A stretch of 64,000 nt of DNA from positions 1,806,501 to 1,870,500 of the forward strand of contig NZ_OY781882.1 of the NCBI RefSeq assembly GCF_963677125.1, read 5' to 3'. A program made the translations under genes and the position numbers. Each line of letters starts with the position of its first letter. Position 1 is the first letter of the stretch. Shown here piece by piece: positions 32,952-41,187 of this stretch. The DNA is from an uncultured Desulfobacter sp. Lineage in GTDB: Bacteria > Desulfobacterota > Desulfobacteria > Desulfobacterales > Desulfobacteraceae. Under the pieces are notes generated by a model. That model was not told the origin of the DNA. It saw only the letters and a list, made by a program, of their open reading frames with translations, and searched no databases.

Positions 32952-34223
32952 ATGATTAAACGATCTTTTTTCGCTCTATCCAAGCCCAGGCTGACGTACG
33001 ATCTACTTGATACGTCTTTGCAGTCAGCTGAAGAACTTGCAGTGCCTGGCAGCCTTACCCTTCTTTTGCCTGAAGAAATTGACTCGGCAAAAAAGGCTTT
33101 AATCGGCCCGGGAGATGCTGTTAAAAAAGGGCAAAAACTAAAGCTTTACGATGATAGTGCATCTTATGTACTGTCTCCTGTCGCAGGCACGATTAAGGGA
33201 TTTGACTCTTACTCTGATGATTTTGGCAACAGAGCAACTTATTTAACGATCAAGTCAGACCCATCAATCAAAGACGATGATCAATGGGCCCAGACAGATC
33301 TGGACGAAACGCTTGCGTTTGCCGCCGATTATCTTGAGCAACTTCCAGGGGGATTGCCCGTTTCAACCCTGACAAACCCAAACTATGACATTAGGACCAT
33401 TGTTGTGACAGGCGCAGACACAGACATTCTATGTGATACCTGTCAATTTGTTTGCACCGCATATGCAGGCCTGATGGTTGCCGGAGCCAAAATTCTTAAA
33501 AGAATGACTCGGGCCGACCGGTTCTGCATTACAGTGCCGGAAAATCTTTCCGCCCAGGTAGATCTTGATGGTTTCAATGTACTTAGAACATCTAATACAT
33601 ATCCATCTAATCTACCTGCCATGGTAATAAAGGATCATTTCGGCAAAACACTTTTGCCAGGCCAGACCCCTGAAGATCAGGGTATTTGTTTTATTCGTCC
33701 CGAGGTACTGGTCTCCCTTGCCCGGACTTACGAAACAGGGCATCCGGTGTTTGACAAAGTCATCACGCTGATTGACAAAGGCGGGCAAAAATATCGAGTC
33801 AAGGCCACCATCGGTACCCCCATCAGTAAAATCCTTACCTGCTTCAATGTTCAGATCAATGAACGGGATCGGATCATTATCGGCGGCCCCATGCGTGGTT
33901 CAGCTACATATACGGTTCATCACCCCGTGGTTCCGGACATGGATACTATCATAGTTCAAGACAGTGATGTTATTCCGGAACTTTCAGACAATGCCTGTGT
34001 CAATTGCGGCGAGTGCGTTCGCATCTGCCCGGCCAATGTTCCCGTGAACCTGCTGGTGCGGTATCTTGAAGCAAACCTTTATGAAGAGGCTGCGGACAGG
34101 TTCGATCTGGAATCCTGTATCGAGTGTGGGCTTTGCGGCTATGTATGCAGGGCCAGGATTCCTTTATATCAGTATATCCGCTTGGGCAAACATGAACTGT
34201 TGACCCTTCGTGAAAATGCTTGA
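32952..34223 (+). CDS. rnfC: RnfC, ferredoxin:NAD+ oxidoreductase subunit
   Basis: Peripheral NADH/FMN and Fe-S subunit of the ion-pumping Rnf complex. 423 residues: N-terminal biotinyl-like hammerhead (GPGDAVKKGQKL, SPVAGTIKG), flavin/NADH region resembling the 51-kDa subunit of complex I, and two C-terminal [4Fe-4S] motifs (CVNCGECVRICP, CIECGLCGYVC). The first part of the glycine-rich nucleotide site (GADTD) is less clear than in well-studied RnfC. First of six tightly spaced rnf genes, with order C-D-G-E-A-B. Confidence 0.93.
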   Translation: MIKRSFFALSKPRLTYDLLDTSLQSAEELAVPGSLTLLLPEEIDSAKKALIGPGDAVKKGQKLKLYDDSASYVLSPVAGTIKGFDSYSDDFGNRATYLTIKSDPSIKDDDQWAQTDLDETLAFAADYLEQLPGGLPVSTLTNPNYDIRTIVVTGADTDILCDTCQFVCTAYAGLMVAGAKILKRMTRADRFCITVPENLSAQVDLDGFNVLRTSNTYPSNLPAMVIKDHFGKTLLPGQTPEDQGICFIRPEVLVSLARTYETGHPVFDKVITLIDKGGQKYRVKATIGTPISKILTCFNVQINERDRIIIGGPMRGSATYTVHHPVVPDMDTIIVQDSDVIPELSDNACVNCGECVRICPANVPVNLLVRYLEANLYEEAADRFDLESCIECGLCGYVCRARIPLYQYIRLGKHELLTLRENA

Positions 34224-34240
34224 AGCTGGGAGGAAACCAA

Positions 34241-35206
34241 ATGAATAATACTAAACTGATTGTTTCCCATGCTCCTTTCTGGCATAACGGAGACAGCCTG
34301 TTCCAACAGAATTTGAATTTCATTATCGCACTTATACCTGCCGCAATTTTCGGCATTCTCAATTTTGGTGCACCTGCTCTCGGAGTACTGGCCCTTGCCA
34401 CTTCATCAGCCATGCTCTGGGAAGTCATCATGTCAGCCATTTCCAAACAAAAATTAGCCGTAGGCAACATGGAATCTGCCGTCATCGGCTTTTTGTTTGG
34501 CATGATGGTTCCGGCCACGATGCCATGGTGGGTTGTGATTACCGGCACTTTTATCGCGGTGATTTTAGGTAAATATGCGTTTGGTGGTACCGGCGGGAAT
34601 CCGTTCCACCCGACCTTGGTGGGTATTGCAATCCTTACGATGTCCTGGCCTGCCTTCCTGGACTTTGATACCGCTTATGTATCATACCAGTTTGACTTTA
34701 CGGCCCTTGCACCTTTGGCTGCACTGAAATCCCAGGGGACGTCTGCTCTTGGCTTATTTTCCAACTACGATCTGCTTATGGGCAACGAAGTTGGCGGTAT
34801 TGGTTCCACCTTTGGGCTTGGAATCATCATTGGCGGAATTTACCTGATGCTAAGGGGTTATGCCCGCTGGGAAATTGTAGTGTCCTTCATCGCAGGCATA
34901 CTGATTACTGCAACAATTTTCTATGTGCTCCATCCTGACGCATATGCCCCACCATTATTTCACCTGTTTGCCGGATATACCCTTATAGGGGCCTTTTTTC
35001 TGGCTGTGGAAAATTCATCCTCTCCGGTTAATCGCATTCCCATGCTGATTTACGGTTTTTTAGGTGGATTTATGATCATTCTGGTCCGCAATATTGGTAT
35101 CTATCCGGACGGCACGATCTTGTCCATCTTGTTAATAAACCTTATTAACCCGCTGATTGATGTAATAAAACCCAAAGCTCTTGGAAAGGGGGTTCCCAAT
35201 GCGTGA
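34241..35206 (+). CDS. rnfD: RnfD, membrane subunit (covalent-FMN motif absent)
   Basis: Integral subunit of Rnf, 321 residues with about eight to ten transmembrane helices. Family landmarks: GGTGGNPFHPTLVG (~120) and FFLAVENSSSPVNR (~255). The usual S-G-A-T-P-L motif, where FMN is bound to threonine, is replaced by T-A-L-A-P-L (in FTALAPLAALK near residue 160), so the attachment threonine is an alanine. ATG 34241 is selected by GGAGG; an upstream ATG at 34220 overlaps rnfC. It overlaps rnfG by 8 nt. Confidence 0.92.
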   Translation: MNNTKLIVSHAPFWHNGDSLFQQNLNFIIALIPAAIFGILNFGAPALGVLALATSSAMLWEVIMSAISKQKLAVGNMESAVIGFLFGMMVPATMPWWVVITGTFIAVILGKYAFGGTGGNPFHPTLVGIAILTMSWPAFLDFDTAYVSYQFDFTALAPLAALKSQGTSALGLFSNYDLLMGNEVGGIGSTFGLGIIIGGIYLMLRGYARWEIVVSFIAGILITATIFYVLHPDAYAPPLFHLFAGYTLIGAFFLAVENSSSPVNRIPMLIYGFLGGFMIILVRNIGIYPDGTILSILLINLINPLIDVIKPKALGKGVPNA

Positions 35207-35780
35207 GATGCTAAGTATGATTGTGGTACTGACCGTTCTCACGGCAGTATCCGGCGGCCTTCTGGCTGCTGTTGAAAAGACAACCAAACCCCAGATTGAA
35301 GAGCAGGTCCTAAAGTTTCAGAAAGCACCGGCTATTAAAGAAATCTTCACTGATGTTACCAATAATCCTATTCAGGAACGCGTTGACGTAACTGTTGACG
35401 ACACCACGCTTCAGGTCTTTCCGGGTGTTCTCGCCGATGGTCAAAAAGCAGTTGCATTTGAAGCCAAAGGCACAGGCTTTGGTGGACCGGTTGGTCTGAT
35501 GGTCGGCATCAACCTTGACACGGATGAAATCATCGCGGTGCGCGTTACAACCCATTCAGAGACCCCCGGCATCGGTTCCAGGGCCAAAGATGACTTGTCC
35601 TTTGTTTCTCAGTTTGCCGGTATGTCCATGTCCGCTAATTTTGGGCTTAAAAAAGGCGGAGGCGAAATTGACGCCATGTCCGGAGCAACGGTTACGTCAG
35701 GTGGTGTCAGCCAGGCCGCACTTGCCGCCCAGGCGCTGTACAAGAAACTGAAACCTGAAATCGTTAAACAGATCAACTAA
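35199..35780 (+). CDS. rnfG: RnfG, covalent-FMN subunit
   Basis: Periplasm-facing FMN subunit of Rnf, 193 residues. One N-terminal transmembrane helix (~5-25) and an FMN-binding domain with the flavinylation motif SGATVTSGGV near residue 165, its threonine being the attachment site. HSETPGIGSRAKDD is also a family signature. ATG 35199 has AAAGGGGG before it and overlaps rnfD. No apbE flavin transferase is in the window, so it must be encoded elsewhere. Confidence 0.94.
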   Translation: MREMLSMIVVLTVLTAVSGGLLAAVEKTTKPQIEEQVLKFQKAPAIKEIFTDVTNNPIQERVDVTVDDTTLQVFPGVLADGQKAVAFEAKGTGFGGPVGLMVGINLDTDEIIAVRVTTHSETPGIGSRAKDDLSFVSQFAGMSMSANFGLKKGGGEIDAMSGATVTSGGVSQAALAAQALYKKLKPEIVKQIN

Positions 35781-35801
35781 GATCGTTCAGGAGAAATAAT
35801 T

Positions 35802-36410
35802 ATGGCACAATCCCTGGTAAAAGAATTTACAAAAGGTCTATGGGCGGAAATTCCGCCATTTCGGCTGGTTCTTGGGCTTTGCCCGACTCTTGCCGTAACA
35901 AAGACCGTAGAAAATGGTATAGGCATGGGCGTGGCCACCACCTTTGTTCTGGTCTTCTCGAATATCCTGGTTTCCATGCTTAGAAATATAATTCCCTCAA
36001 AGGTTAGAATTGCCTGCTACATCGTTATTATCGCCACATTTGTTACCATCGTGGAATTTATGATGCAGGCATACACCTATGAGCTGTTCCTAAAGCTGGG
36101 GATTTTTATCCCCTTGATTGTTGTTAACTGTATTGTACTGGGTCGAGCGGAAGCGTTTGCCGGTAAAAATACAGTAATTCCATCTGCGGCTGACGGTTTG
36201 GGCATGGGTCTTGGTTTTACAATGTCTCTGGCTGCGCTTGGGGCTGTACGTGAACTCATTGGTGCCGGCACCCTGACGGTATGGGGAGGTTCGCCCATTT
36301 TTACAGTAGGGCACGGCTACATTCCCTTTCAATTCATGGTAGAAGCGCCGGGTGCATTTGTCGGCCTGGGCCTGATGCTCTGTCTGATGAACCTCATCGG
36401 GAAAAAATAA
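35802..36410 (+). CDS. rnfE: RnfE, membrane subunit
   Basis: 202-residue integral subunit with six predicted transmembrane helices, paired with RnfA in the core of the Rnf ion channel. Family stretches include FRLVLGLCPTLAVT and LIVVNCIVLGRAEAFA with the conserved cysteines that coordinate an intramembrane Fe-S cluster in solved complexes. AGGAG precedes the ATG. Confidence 0.95.
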   Translation: MAQSLVKEFTKGLWAEIPPFRLVLGLCPTLAVTKTVENGIGMGVATTFVLVFSNILVSMLRNIIPSKVRIACYIVIIATFVTIVEFMMQAYTYELFLKLGIFIPLIVVNCIVLGRAEAFAGKNTVIPSAADGLGMGLGFTMSLAALGAVRELIGAGTLTVWGGSPIFTVGHGYIPFQFMVEAPGAFVGLGLMLCLMNLIGKK

Positions 36411-36428
36411 GGTAAGGAGACTTATAAC

Positions 36429-37004
36429 ATGGGTGATTTATTTGTTCTGGCAATTAGCTGCATTTTCATCAACAATATTCTCCTTGCCCAATTCCTAGGC
36501 AACTGCCCTTTTCTCGGCACCTCCAAAAAAATGGAAACCGCATTGGGCATGGGTATGGCTGTTGTATTTGTTTTGGTCATGGCAGGTATGATAACTTGGA
36601 TAGTAGACGTTTACCTGCTTAAAGCGCTGAATGTTGAATTTCTTCGCACCGTTTCCTTTATTCTGGTTATTGCATCCCTGGTACAGTTCGTGGAAATGTT
36701 CTTAAAAAAGAGTATTCCTGGGTTGTATGCCGGTTTGGGTATTTTTCTTCCGCTGATCACAACTAACTGCGCTGTTATGGGTGTGTGTTTGATCAACATC
36801 AAGGAAGAATACACCTTTATTGAGGCACTGGTATCTTCATTTGCTTATGCCGTAGGTTTTGGTCTGGCTTTGGTTTTGTTTGCAGGCGTCAGGGAACGGG
36901 TCATTCTTGCAAGAGTGCCCAAAGCTTTGCAGGATACCTCCATCGGTCTTGTGACCGCGGGTCTGATCGCATTGATCTTTACCGTTTTCCGAGGCATGGT
37001 TTAG
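36429..37004 (+). CDS. rnfA: RnfA, membrane subunit
   Basis: 191-residue integral subunit, inverted homolog of RnfE. Conserved stretches: NNILLAQFLGNCPFLG and LPLITTNCAVMGVCL with the cluster cysteines. AAGGAG precedes the ATG, 18 nt after rnfE. Confidence 0.95.
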   Translation: MGDLFVLAISCIFINNILLAQFLGNCPFLGTSKKMETALGMGMAVVFVLVMAGMITWIVDVYLLKALNVEFLRTVSFILVIASLVQFVEMFLKKSIPGLYAGLGIFLPLITTNCAVMGVCLINIKEEYTFIEALVSSFAYAVGFGLALVLFAGVRERVILARVPKALQDTSIGLVTAGLIALIFTVFRGMV

Positions 37005-37035
37005 TTTAACACAAAATTTAATATAAGGTGATTGT

Positions 37036-39120
37036 ATGATTCCAGCTATACTGCTAATGCTGGGCATTGGCGCAACATGCGGCATCGTGCTCAGTCTTGC
37101 TTCCAAAGTCTTTTATGTGTATGAAGATCCAAGGATCGCACAGGTAGAGAACAATCTTGCAGGCGCCAACTGCGGTGGCTGCGGATATGCCGGCTGTTCT
37201 GCAGCAGCAGAAGCCATTGTGTCCGGCAAGGAACCCCCAAGCCTTTGCATAGTTAATTCTAAGGAAGGTGTGGAAGCGGTTTCCATAATTATGGGTGTTG
37301 ACGCGGGTGCGGCCGAAGCCCCTCTGTCTTACAATATGTGTGAGGGTGGCAACCGGGCCGCTGATAAATACCACTACATGGGTGTGTCATCCTGCAAGGC
37401 CATGGCTGTTATTTATGGCGGACACAGGGTTTGTACGGTAGGCTGCATTGGCCTTGGGGACTGTGTTAATGCGTGCCAGTTTGGTGCGCTTCATATGGGG
37501 GCGAATGGCCATCCTGTGGTAGATGACGACAAATGCGTCGGCTGCGGCGCTTGCCAGAAGGCCTGCCCCAAAGATATTATCGAGGTCAAGACCCTGACCG
37601 AAAAACTGATGAAATTCAACCAGCAGCATGATCCTCTAGCACCGTGTGCCCAGACCTGCCCTGCTGAAATCAATATCCCGAAATACATTCGTCAGCTTAA
37701 AGAGGGTAAATACGCCGAAGCGGTTCAAACCATACGCATGCGCAATCCTTTGCCTCTTGCCTGTGGCCGTGTATGTCCTCATCCTTGTGAAAACGAGTGC
37801 AGAAGAGGCATAGAAGACGAAGCGGTATCCATCAATCAGCTCAAACGCTTTGTTGCCGACTATGAAATGAATTCCGGCAATAAAATTCCTATCCCATGTG
37901 CACCTGAAAACGGTATGAAAGTTGCGGTTATCGGCGGTGGCCCCGGCGGTCTTTCTGCAGCATATTTCCTTCGCCGTATAGGTTATAAAGTTTCTATATT
38001 TGAAGCTATGCCCAAATTAGGCGGCATGATACGCTATGGTATTCCGGAATACCGGCTACCCAAAAAGATCCTGGACTGGGAGATTCAGACTATTCTTGAC
38101 CTTGGTATCAATGCATTCACCCATCTTCGATTTGGAACGGATTTCGGCTTAGGCTCCCTTATGGCCGGCGGCTACAATGCCGTGTGTCTCACGGTTGGTG
38201 CCTGGAAAGATTACTCTCTGGGGATTGAAGGCGAAGATCTTCCCGGATGCTTTACCGGTATTGATTTTCTTCAACGCATGTCTTCGGGTGAAAAACTTGA
38301 ACTGGGCAAAACAGCAGCCATAGTTGGTGGTGGCAATACTGCTGTCGACTGCGCAAGAACACTTCTTCGGTGCGGTCTTGAAAAAGTCTACATGGTCTAT
38401 CGTCGTACCAGAAAAGAGATGCCGGCCAATGAAGTGGAAATCGTGGCGTCTGAAGAAGAAGGTATTGAATTTGTATTCCTGGCAGCCCCCACACGGGTTA
38501 TTGCCGGTGAAGACGGCAAATGTAAACAGCTTGAATACCTGAAAATGCAACTGGGAGAGCCTGACAAGTCAGGACGCCGTCGTCCTGAACCTATTGAAGG
38601 ATCTGAGACTGCCCTTGATGTAGAAATGGTGATCTCGGCCATTGGACAGGCACCGGATGCATCTTTTAAAGAGCAAGATCCCCACCGCAGAATGACGGAA
38701 CTTGAACTAACGCGGTGGAACACCATTGATAATGATCCTACAACGCTGCAGTCCTCTGTGCCTTACATTTTTACTGCAGGCGACTCTGCTACAGGCCCTG
38801 GCCTTGTGGTTGAAGCCATCGGATCTGGCCGTCGTGCAGCAAGATCCATAGACCTGTTCCTTAAAGGCGAGCCTGTAGAACCGCCCAAGGATTCTTTACA
38901 ACAGAAACGCATCCATGAATCCATTTTTACTTCTGTGGATGGTATTACGCCCGTACCTAGAGCAAAAATGCCTGAATTGCCTGTAAGTGAACGCCTTGAC
39001 TCTTTTATTGAAGTGGACCAGGTGCTTGACGAGGAAGAGGCTATAAGAGAAGCGAACCGATGCCTGAACTGCTGCCGCATCTGTTACAACCCTGATACAC
39101 CATTCCCCATTGCCAAATAA
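37036..39120 (+). CDS. rnfB: RnfB fused to GltD/NfnB-like flavoprotein
   Basis: 694 residues against ~280-330 for normal RnfB. Residues 1-25 are a membrane anchor; ~45-95 hold the RnfB cluster (ANCGGCGYAGCS...C); ~120-190 hold two ferredoxin clusters (CIGLGDCVNAC, CVGCGACQKACP). The rest matches glutamate synthase small subunit/NfnB: CAQTCPAEINIPKYI, CGRVCPHPCENECRR, FAD site VIGGGPGGLSAAYFLRR, a second dinucleotide site IVGGGNTAVDCARTL, then IFTAGDSATGPGLVVEAI, ending with CLNCCRICYN. So an NAD(P)H:ferredoxin flavoprotein is built into the ferredoxin entry of Rnf. It may let NADPH exchange electrons with Rnf (inference). No gltA/gltB is nearby. It closes the operon; a terminator follows. Confidence 0.93.
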   Translation: MIPAILLMLGIGATCGIVLSLASKVFYVYEDPRIAQVENNLAGANCGGCGYAGCSAAAEAIVSGKEPPSLCIVNSKEGVEAVSIIMGVDAGAAEAPLSYNMCEGGNRAADKYHYMGVSSCKAMAVIYGGHRVCTVGCIGLGDCVNACQFGALHMGANGHPVVDDDKCVGCGACQKACPKDIIEVKTLTEKLMKFNQQHDPLAPCAQTCPAEINIPKYIRQLKEGKYAEAVQTIRMRNPLPLACGRVCPHPCENECRRGIEDEAVSINQLKRFVADYEMNSGNKIPIPCAPENGMKVAVIGGGPGGLSAAYFLRRIGYKVSIFEAMPKLGGMIRYGIPEYRLPKKILDWEIQTILDLGINAFTHLRFGTDFGLGSLMAGGYNAVCLTVGAWKDYSLGIEGEDLPGCFTGIDFLQRMSSGEKLELGKTAAIVGGGNTAVDCARTLLRCGLEKVYMVYRRTRKEMPANEVEIVASEEEGIEFVFLAAPTRVIAGEDGKCKQLEYLKMQLGEPDKSGRRRPEPIEGSETALDVEMVISAIGQAPDASFKEQDPHRRMTELELTRWNTIDNDPTTLQSSVPYIFTAGDSATGPGLVVEAIGSGRRAARSIDLFLKGEPVEPPKDSLQQKRIHESIFTSVDGITPVPRAKMPELPVSERLDSFIEVDQVLDEEEAIREANRCLNCCRICYNPDTPFPIAK

Positions 39121-39146
39121 TTCGGTACAAAGGGAAGATTAAACAT

Positions 39147-39183
39147 ACGGGTCTGACCGCTATTGCGGCCAGGCCCGTTTTAA
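39147..39183 (+). terminator. Terminator of the rnf operon
   Basis: ACGGG-T-CTG-CCGC pairs with GCGG-CAG-CCCGT around a TATT loop, then TTTTAATTTTT. Lies 27 nt after the rnfB stop. Confidence 0.85.
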
Positions 39184-39233
39184 TTTTTAACTTTAAAAGA
39201 AACACATTTTTGCAAAATTTCAAAAAAGAAAAA

Positions 39234-40289
39234 GTGGACCCATGTCACAGGACACGCCCCCCCCAAAAAAAATTGGTGACGCCTCAAAAGAAAAAATATG
39301 TTCTGATTTCAGCAGTATTCTGCCTGTGCATTGTTGCGGGAATCGCTGCTGCTATGCTTTGGATGTCTTTTTTTATTAACGCACCGGCGGGCACACGCAC
39401 GCAACCTGTTACCTTCACAGTATCTTCAGGGCAGCATTTTACCACCATAGCCAAAAATCTAAAGGACCAGGGTTTAATTTCAAATCTCAGTGCATTTAAA
39501 TTTTATGTACGGATAAAAAAGGCTGCAACCCGGATTAAGGCCGGGGAGTATGAGCTGAACACAAGTATGAGCCCGAAAACCATCTTAAATTTTTTAATTT
39601 CGGGGAAAAACAAACTATACAGATTTACCATCCCTGAAGGCCTGAACATAAAAGAAATTGCAATGCTCGTTCAGCAAGCCGGTTTATGTTCTGCCAAAGA
39701 CTTTATATCTTTATGCAATGATCTAGAATTTATCAATCAATTGAAAATACCTGGTATGACCTTAGAGGGTTATCTGTTTCCAGAGACCTATTTTTTTTCA
39801 AAAGAGACGGACTGTAGGACTTTAATCACTAAAATGGTATTCACCTTTAACAATACATTTAATGATACGTGGAAAGCCCAGGCAAAAAAAATTGGCTTAA
39901 GTATCCATGAAATTGTCATCCTTGCTTCAATAATTGAAAAGGAGACCGGCAATGGAAAAGAAAGGCCTATAATTTCATCTGTATTCCACAACCGCTTGAA
40001 ACGCCATATGCGACTTGAAAGTGACCCCACAGTGATTTACGGGGTATCTGACTATGATGGAAGGATTCGATATAAGCATCTAAGGCGTGTCACCCCTTAT
40101 AACACCTATAAAATTAATGGTCTTCCAGCCGGTCCCATTGCAAACCCAGGCGCTAAGTCCTTAGAGGCCGCCTTGTATCCTGCTAAGACAGACTATCTTT
40201 TTTTTGTATCAAAAAACGACACCACCCATAAATTCTCAACCAATCTGAAAGATCATAATAAAGCGGTAAGAAAATACCAGCTGAACTGA
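39234..40289 (+). CDS. mltG: Endolytic murein transglycosylase MltG (YceG)
   Basis: Cleaves nascent peptidoglycan glycan strands and helps set their length. One transmembrane helix (~22-45), LysM-like region (FTVSSGQHFTTIAKNL), and the YceG catalytic domain with ASIIEKETG (catalytic Glu), LESDPTVIYG and YNTYKINGLPAGPIANPG. The start is uncertain. GTG 39234 is in frame but has no ribosome site. An ATG at 39242 is out of frame by one base because of a C8A8 run (39257-39272); removing one base there joins it to the protein. Sequencing error, decay or slippage are all possible. Confidence 0.87.
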   Translation: MDPCHRTRPPQKKLVTPQKKKYVLISAVFCLCIVAGIAAAMLWMSFFINAPAGTRTQPVTFTVSSGQHFTTIAKNLKDQGLISNLSAFKFYVRIKKAATRIKAGEYELNTSMSPKTILNFLISGKNKLYRFTIPEGLNIKEIAMLVQQAGLCSAKDFISLCNDLEFINQLKIPGMTLEGYLFPETYFFSKETDCRTLITKMVFTFNNTFNDTWKAQAKKIGLSIHEIVILASIIEKETGNGKERPIISSVFHNRLKRHMRLESDPTVIYGVSDYDGRIRYKHLRRVTPYNTYKINGLPAGPIANPGAKSLEAALYPAKTDYLFFVSKNDTTHKFSTNLKDHNKAVRKYQLN

Positions 40290-40415
40290 TGTTCGACCGT
40301 ATAGTCACCCATCTGCGGCATTGCACAAAAAATTTGCAATTCTCAAAACCTCCAGGTCACTCCGGTTTCAATTTTTTTTTGCGCCTTGCATATGGGTAAC
40401 TATTCGATCAAACAC
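40290..40415. repeat. Palindromic interspersed repeat, copy R1
   Basis: About 126 bp filling the gap between the convergent mltG and smr genes. Ends are inverted repeats (TCGACCGTATAGT / ACTATTCGATC), with ACCCAT...ATGGGT and TGCGGCATTGC...GCGCCTTGCA inside. It shares the core CTCCGGTT...TTGCGCCTTG and layout with R2 and R3. The arms could act as a terminator for both genes. Confidence 0.7.
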
Positions 40416-40418
40416 TTT

Positions 40419-41093
40419 TTAATCGTCAAATCGATTAAGATAAACAAGCACAGCACCTAATTTTGATTTCTTTACACCCTCCCATTTATAAGAGAGGACA
40501 ATATTTTCTTTTTTCATTTCCTTTATTAAATCCTCTACAACATGGGGAAGTACAGGCCCGTCTTCTGAATGAAGGCCTTTGCCCACAATAATGCGCAGGG
40601 TAAAAAAACCCTGCTCATGGGCCTTTGAAATAAAAGACCGGGCCTTAACCTGGGCGCCGATGGCTGTGAACCCATGGAGGTCAAGATCTGCTTCGGGGGC
40701 CGGGTATCGTTTGAGCCGTCTTTTCAAGGGCATGGGCTTAGGTATTTTTCTAAAGGATCGATTATCTTTCAAAGAAGCCTCAAGCAGGGTTGAAAAATCC
40801 GCTTCGGATTCAGTTGTAACAGCGTCCTGTTCTAACGTCTCATTATCAGACAAGGCCTCGGAATCGATATTTTTATTCATCCAGATTTCATAATCATCTA
40901 AAAAAGGAAGACCATGTTTATTTATATTTTTCTTGGGTTGAACAGATCTTTTTATCTTTAGCTGGTTTTCTTTTAAACTCTTTTCGCCATCCATTAAAAA
41001 CGCATCTAGAAAATCTGTGTCCGATGCCAACTTGGGCGGATTATTTTTCCGCTTAATTTTTTGTTTATTTTTCCTGGTATTTTTCTTTGCCAT
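40419..41093 (-). CDS. Smr-domain protein
   Basis: 224 residues. The N-terminal ~135 residues are very basic, then acidic, low-complexity and probably disordered (MAKKNTRKNKQKIKRKNN). The C-terminal ~85 form an Smr domain: DLHGFTAIGAQVKARSFI, RIIVGKGLHSEDGPVL (HGxG-like loop reads GKG), and GAVLVYL. Smr domains bind or nick branched nucleic acid or cut mRNA on collided ribosomes. No MutS part is present, so it is a stand-alone Smr. ATG 41093 is preferred to 41129, but neither has a good ribosome site. Confidence 0.85.
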   Translation of the reverse strand: MAKKNTRKNKQKIKRKNNPPKLASDTDFLDAFLMDGEKSLKENQLKIKRSVQPKKNINKHGLPFLDDYEIWMNKNIDSEALSDNETLEQDAVTTESEADFSTLLEASLKDNRSFRKIPKPMPLKRRLKRYPAPEADLDLHGFTAIGAQVKARSFISKAHEQGFFTLRIIVGKGLHSEDGPVLPHVVEDLIKEMKKENIVLSYKWEGVKKSKLGAVLVYLNRFDD

Positions 41094-41187
41094 AAAAGCT
41101 ATCTTACTTGAAAAACAGGGTGTTTTCAAGGTCCTGTCTTTGTTTGCTATATTTGACTTTAATACACCTTCCTGCTATTGTCCCTGC

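Noticed and set aside
39242..39300. ATG 39242 as the true mltG start
   Set aside because: Out of frame with the enzyme in the given sequence; kept only as a finding linked to the C8A8 run.
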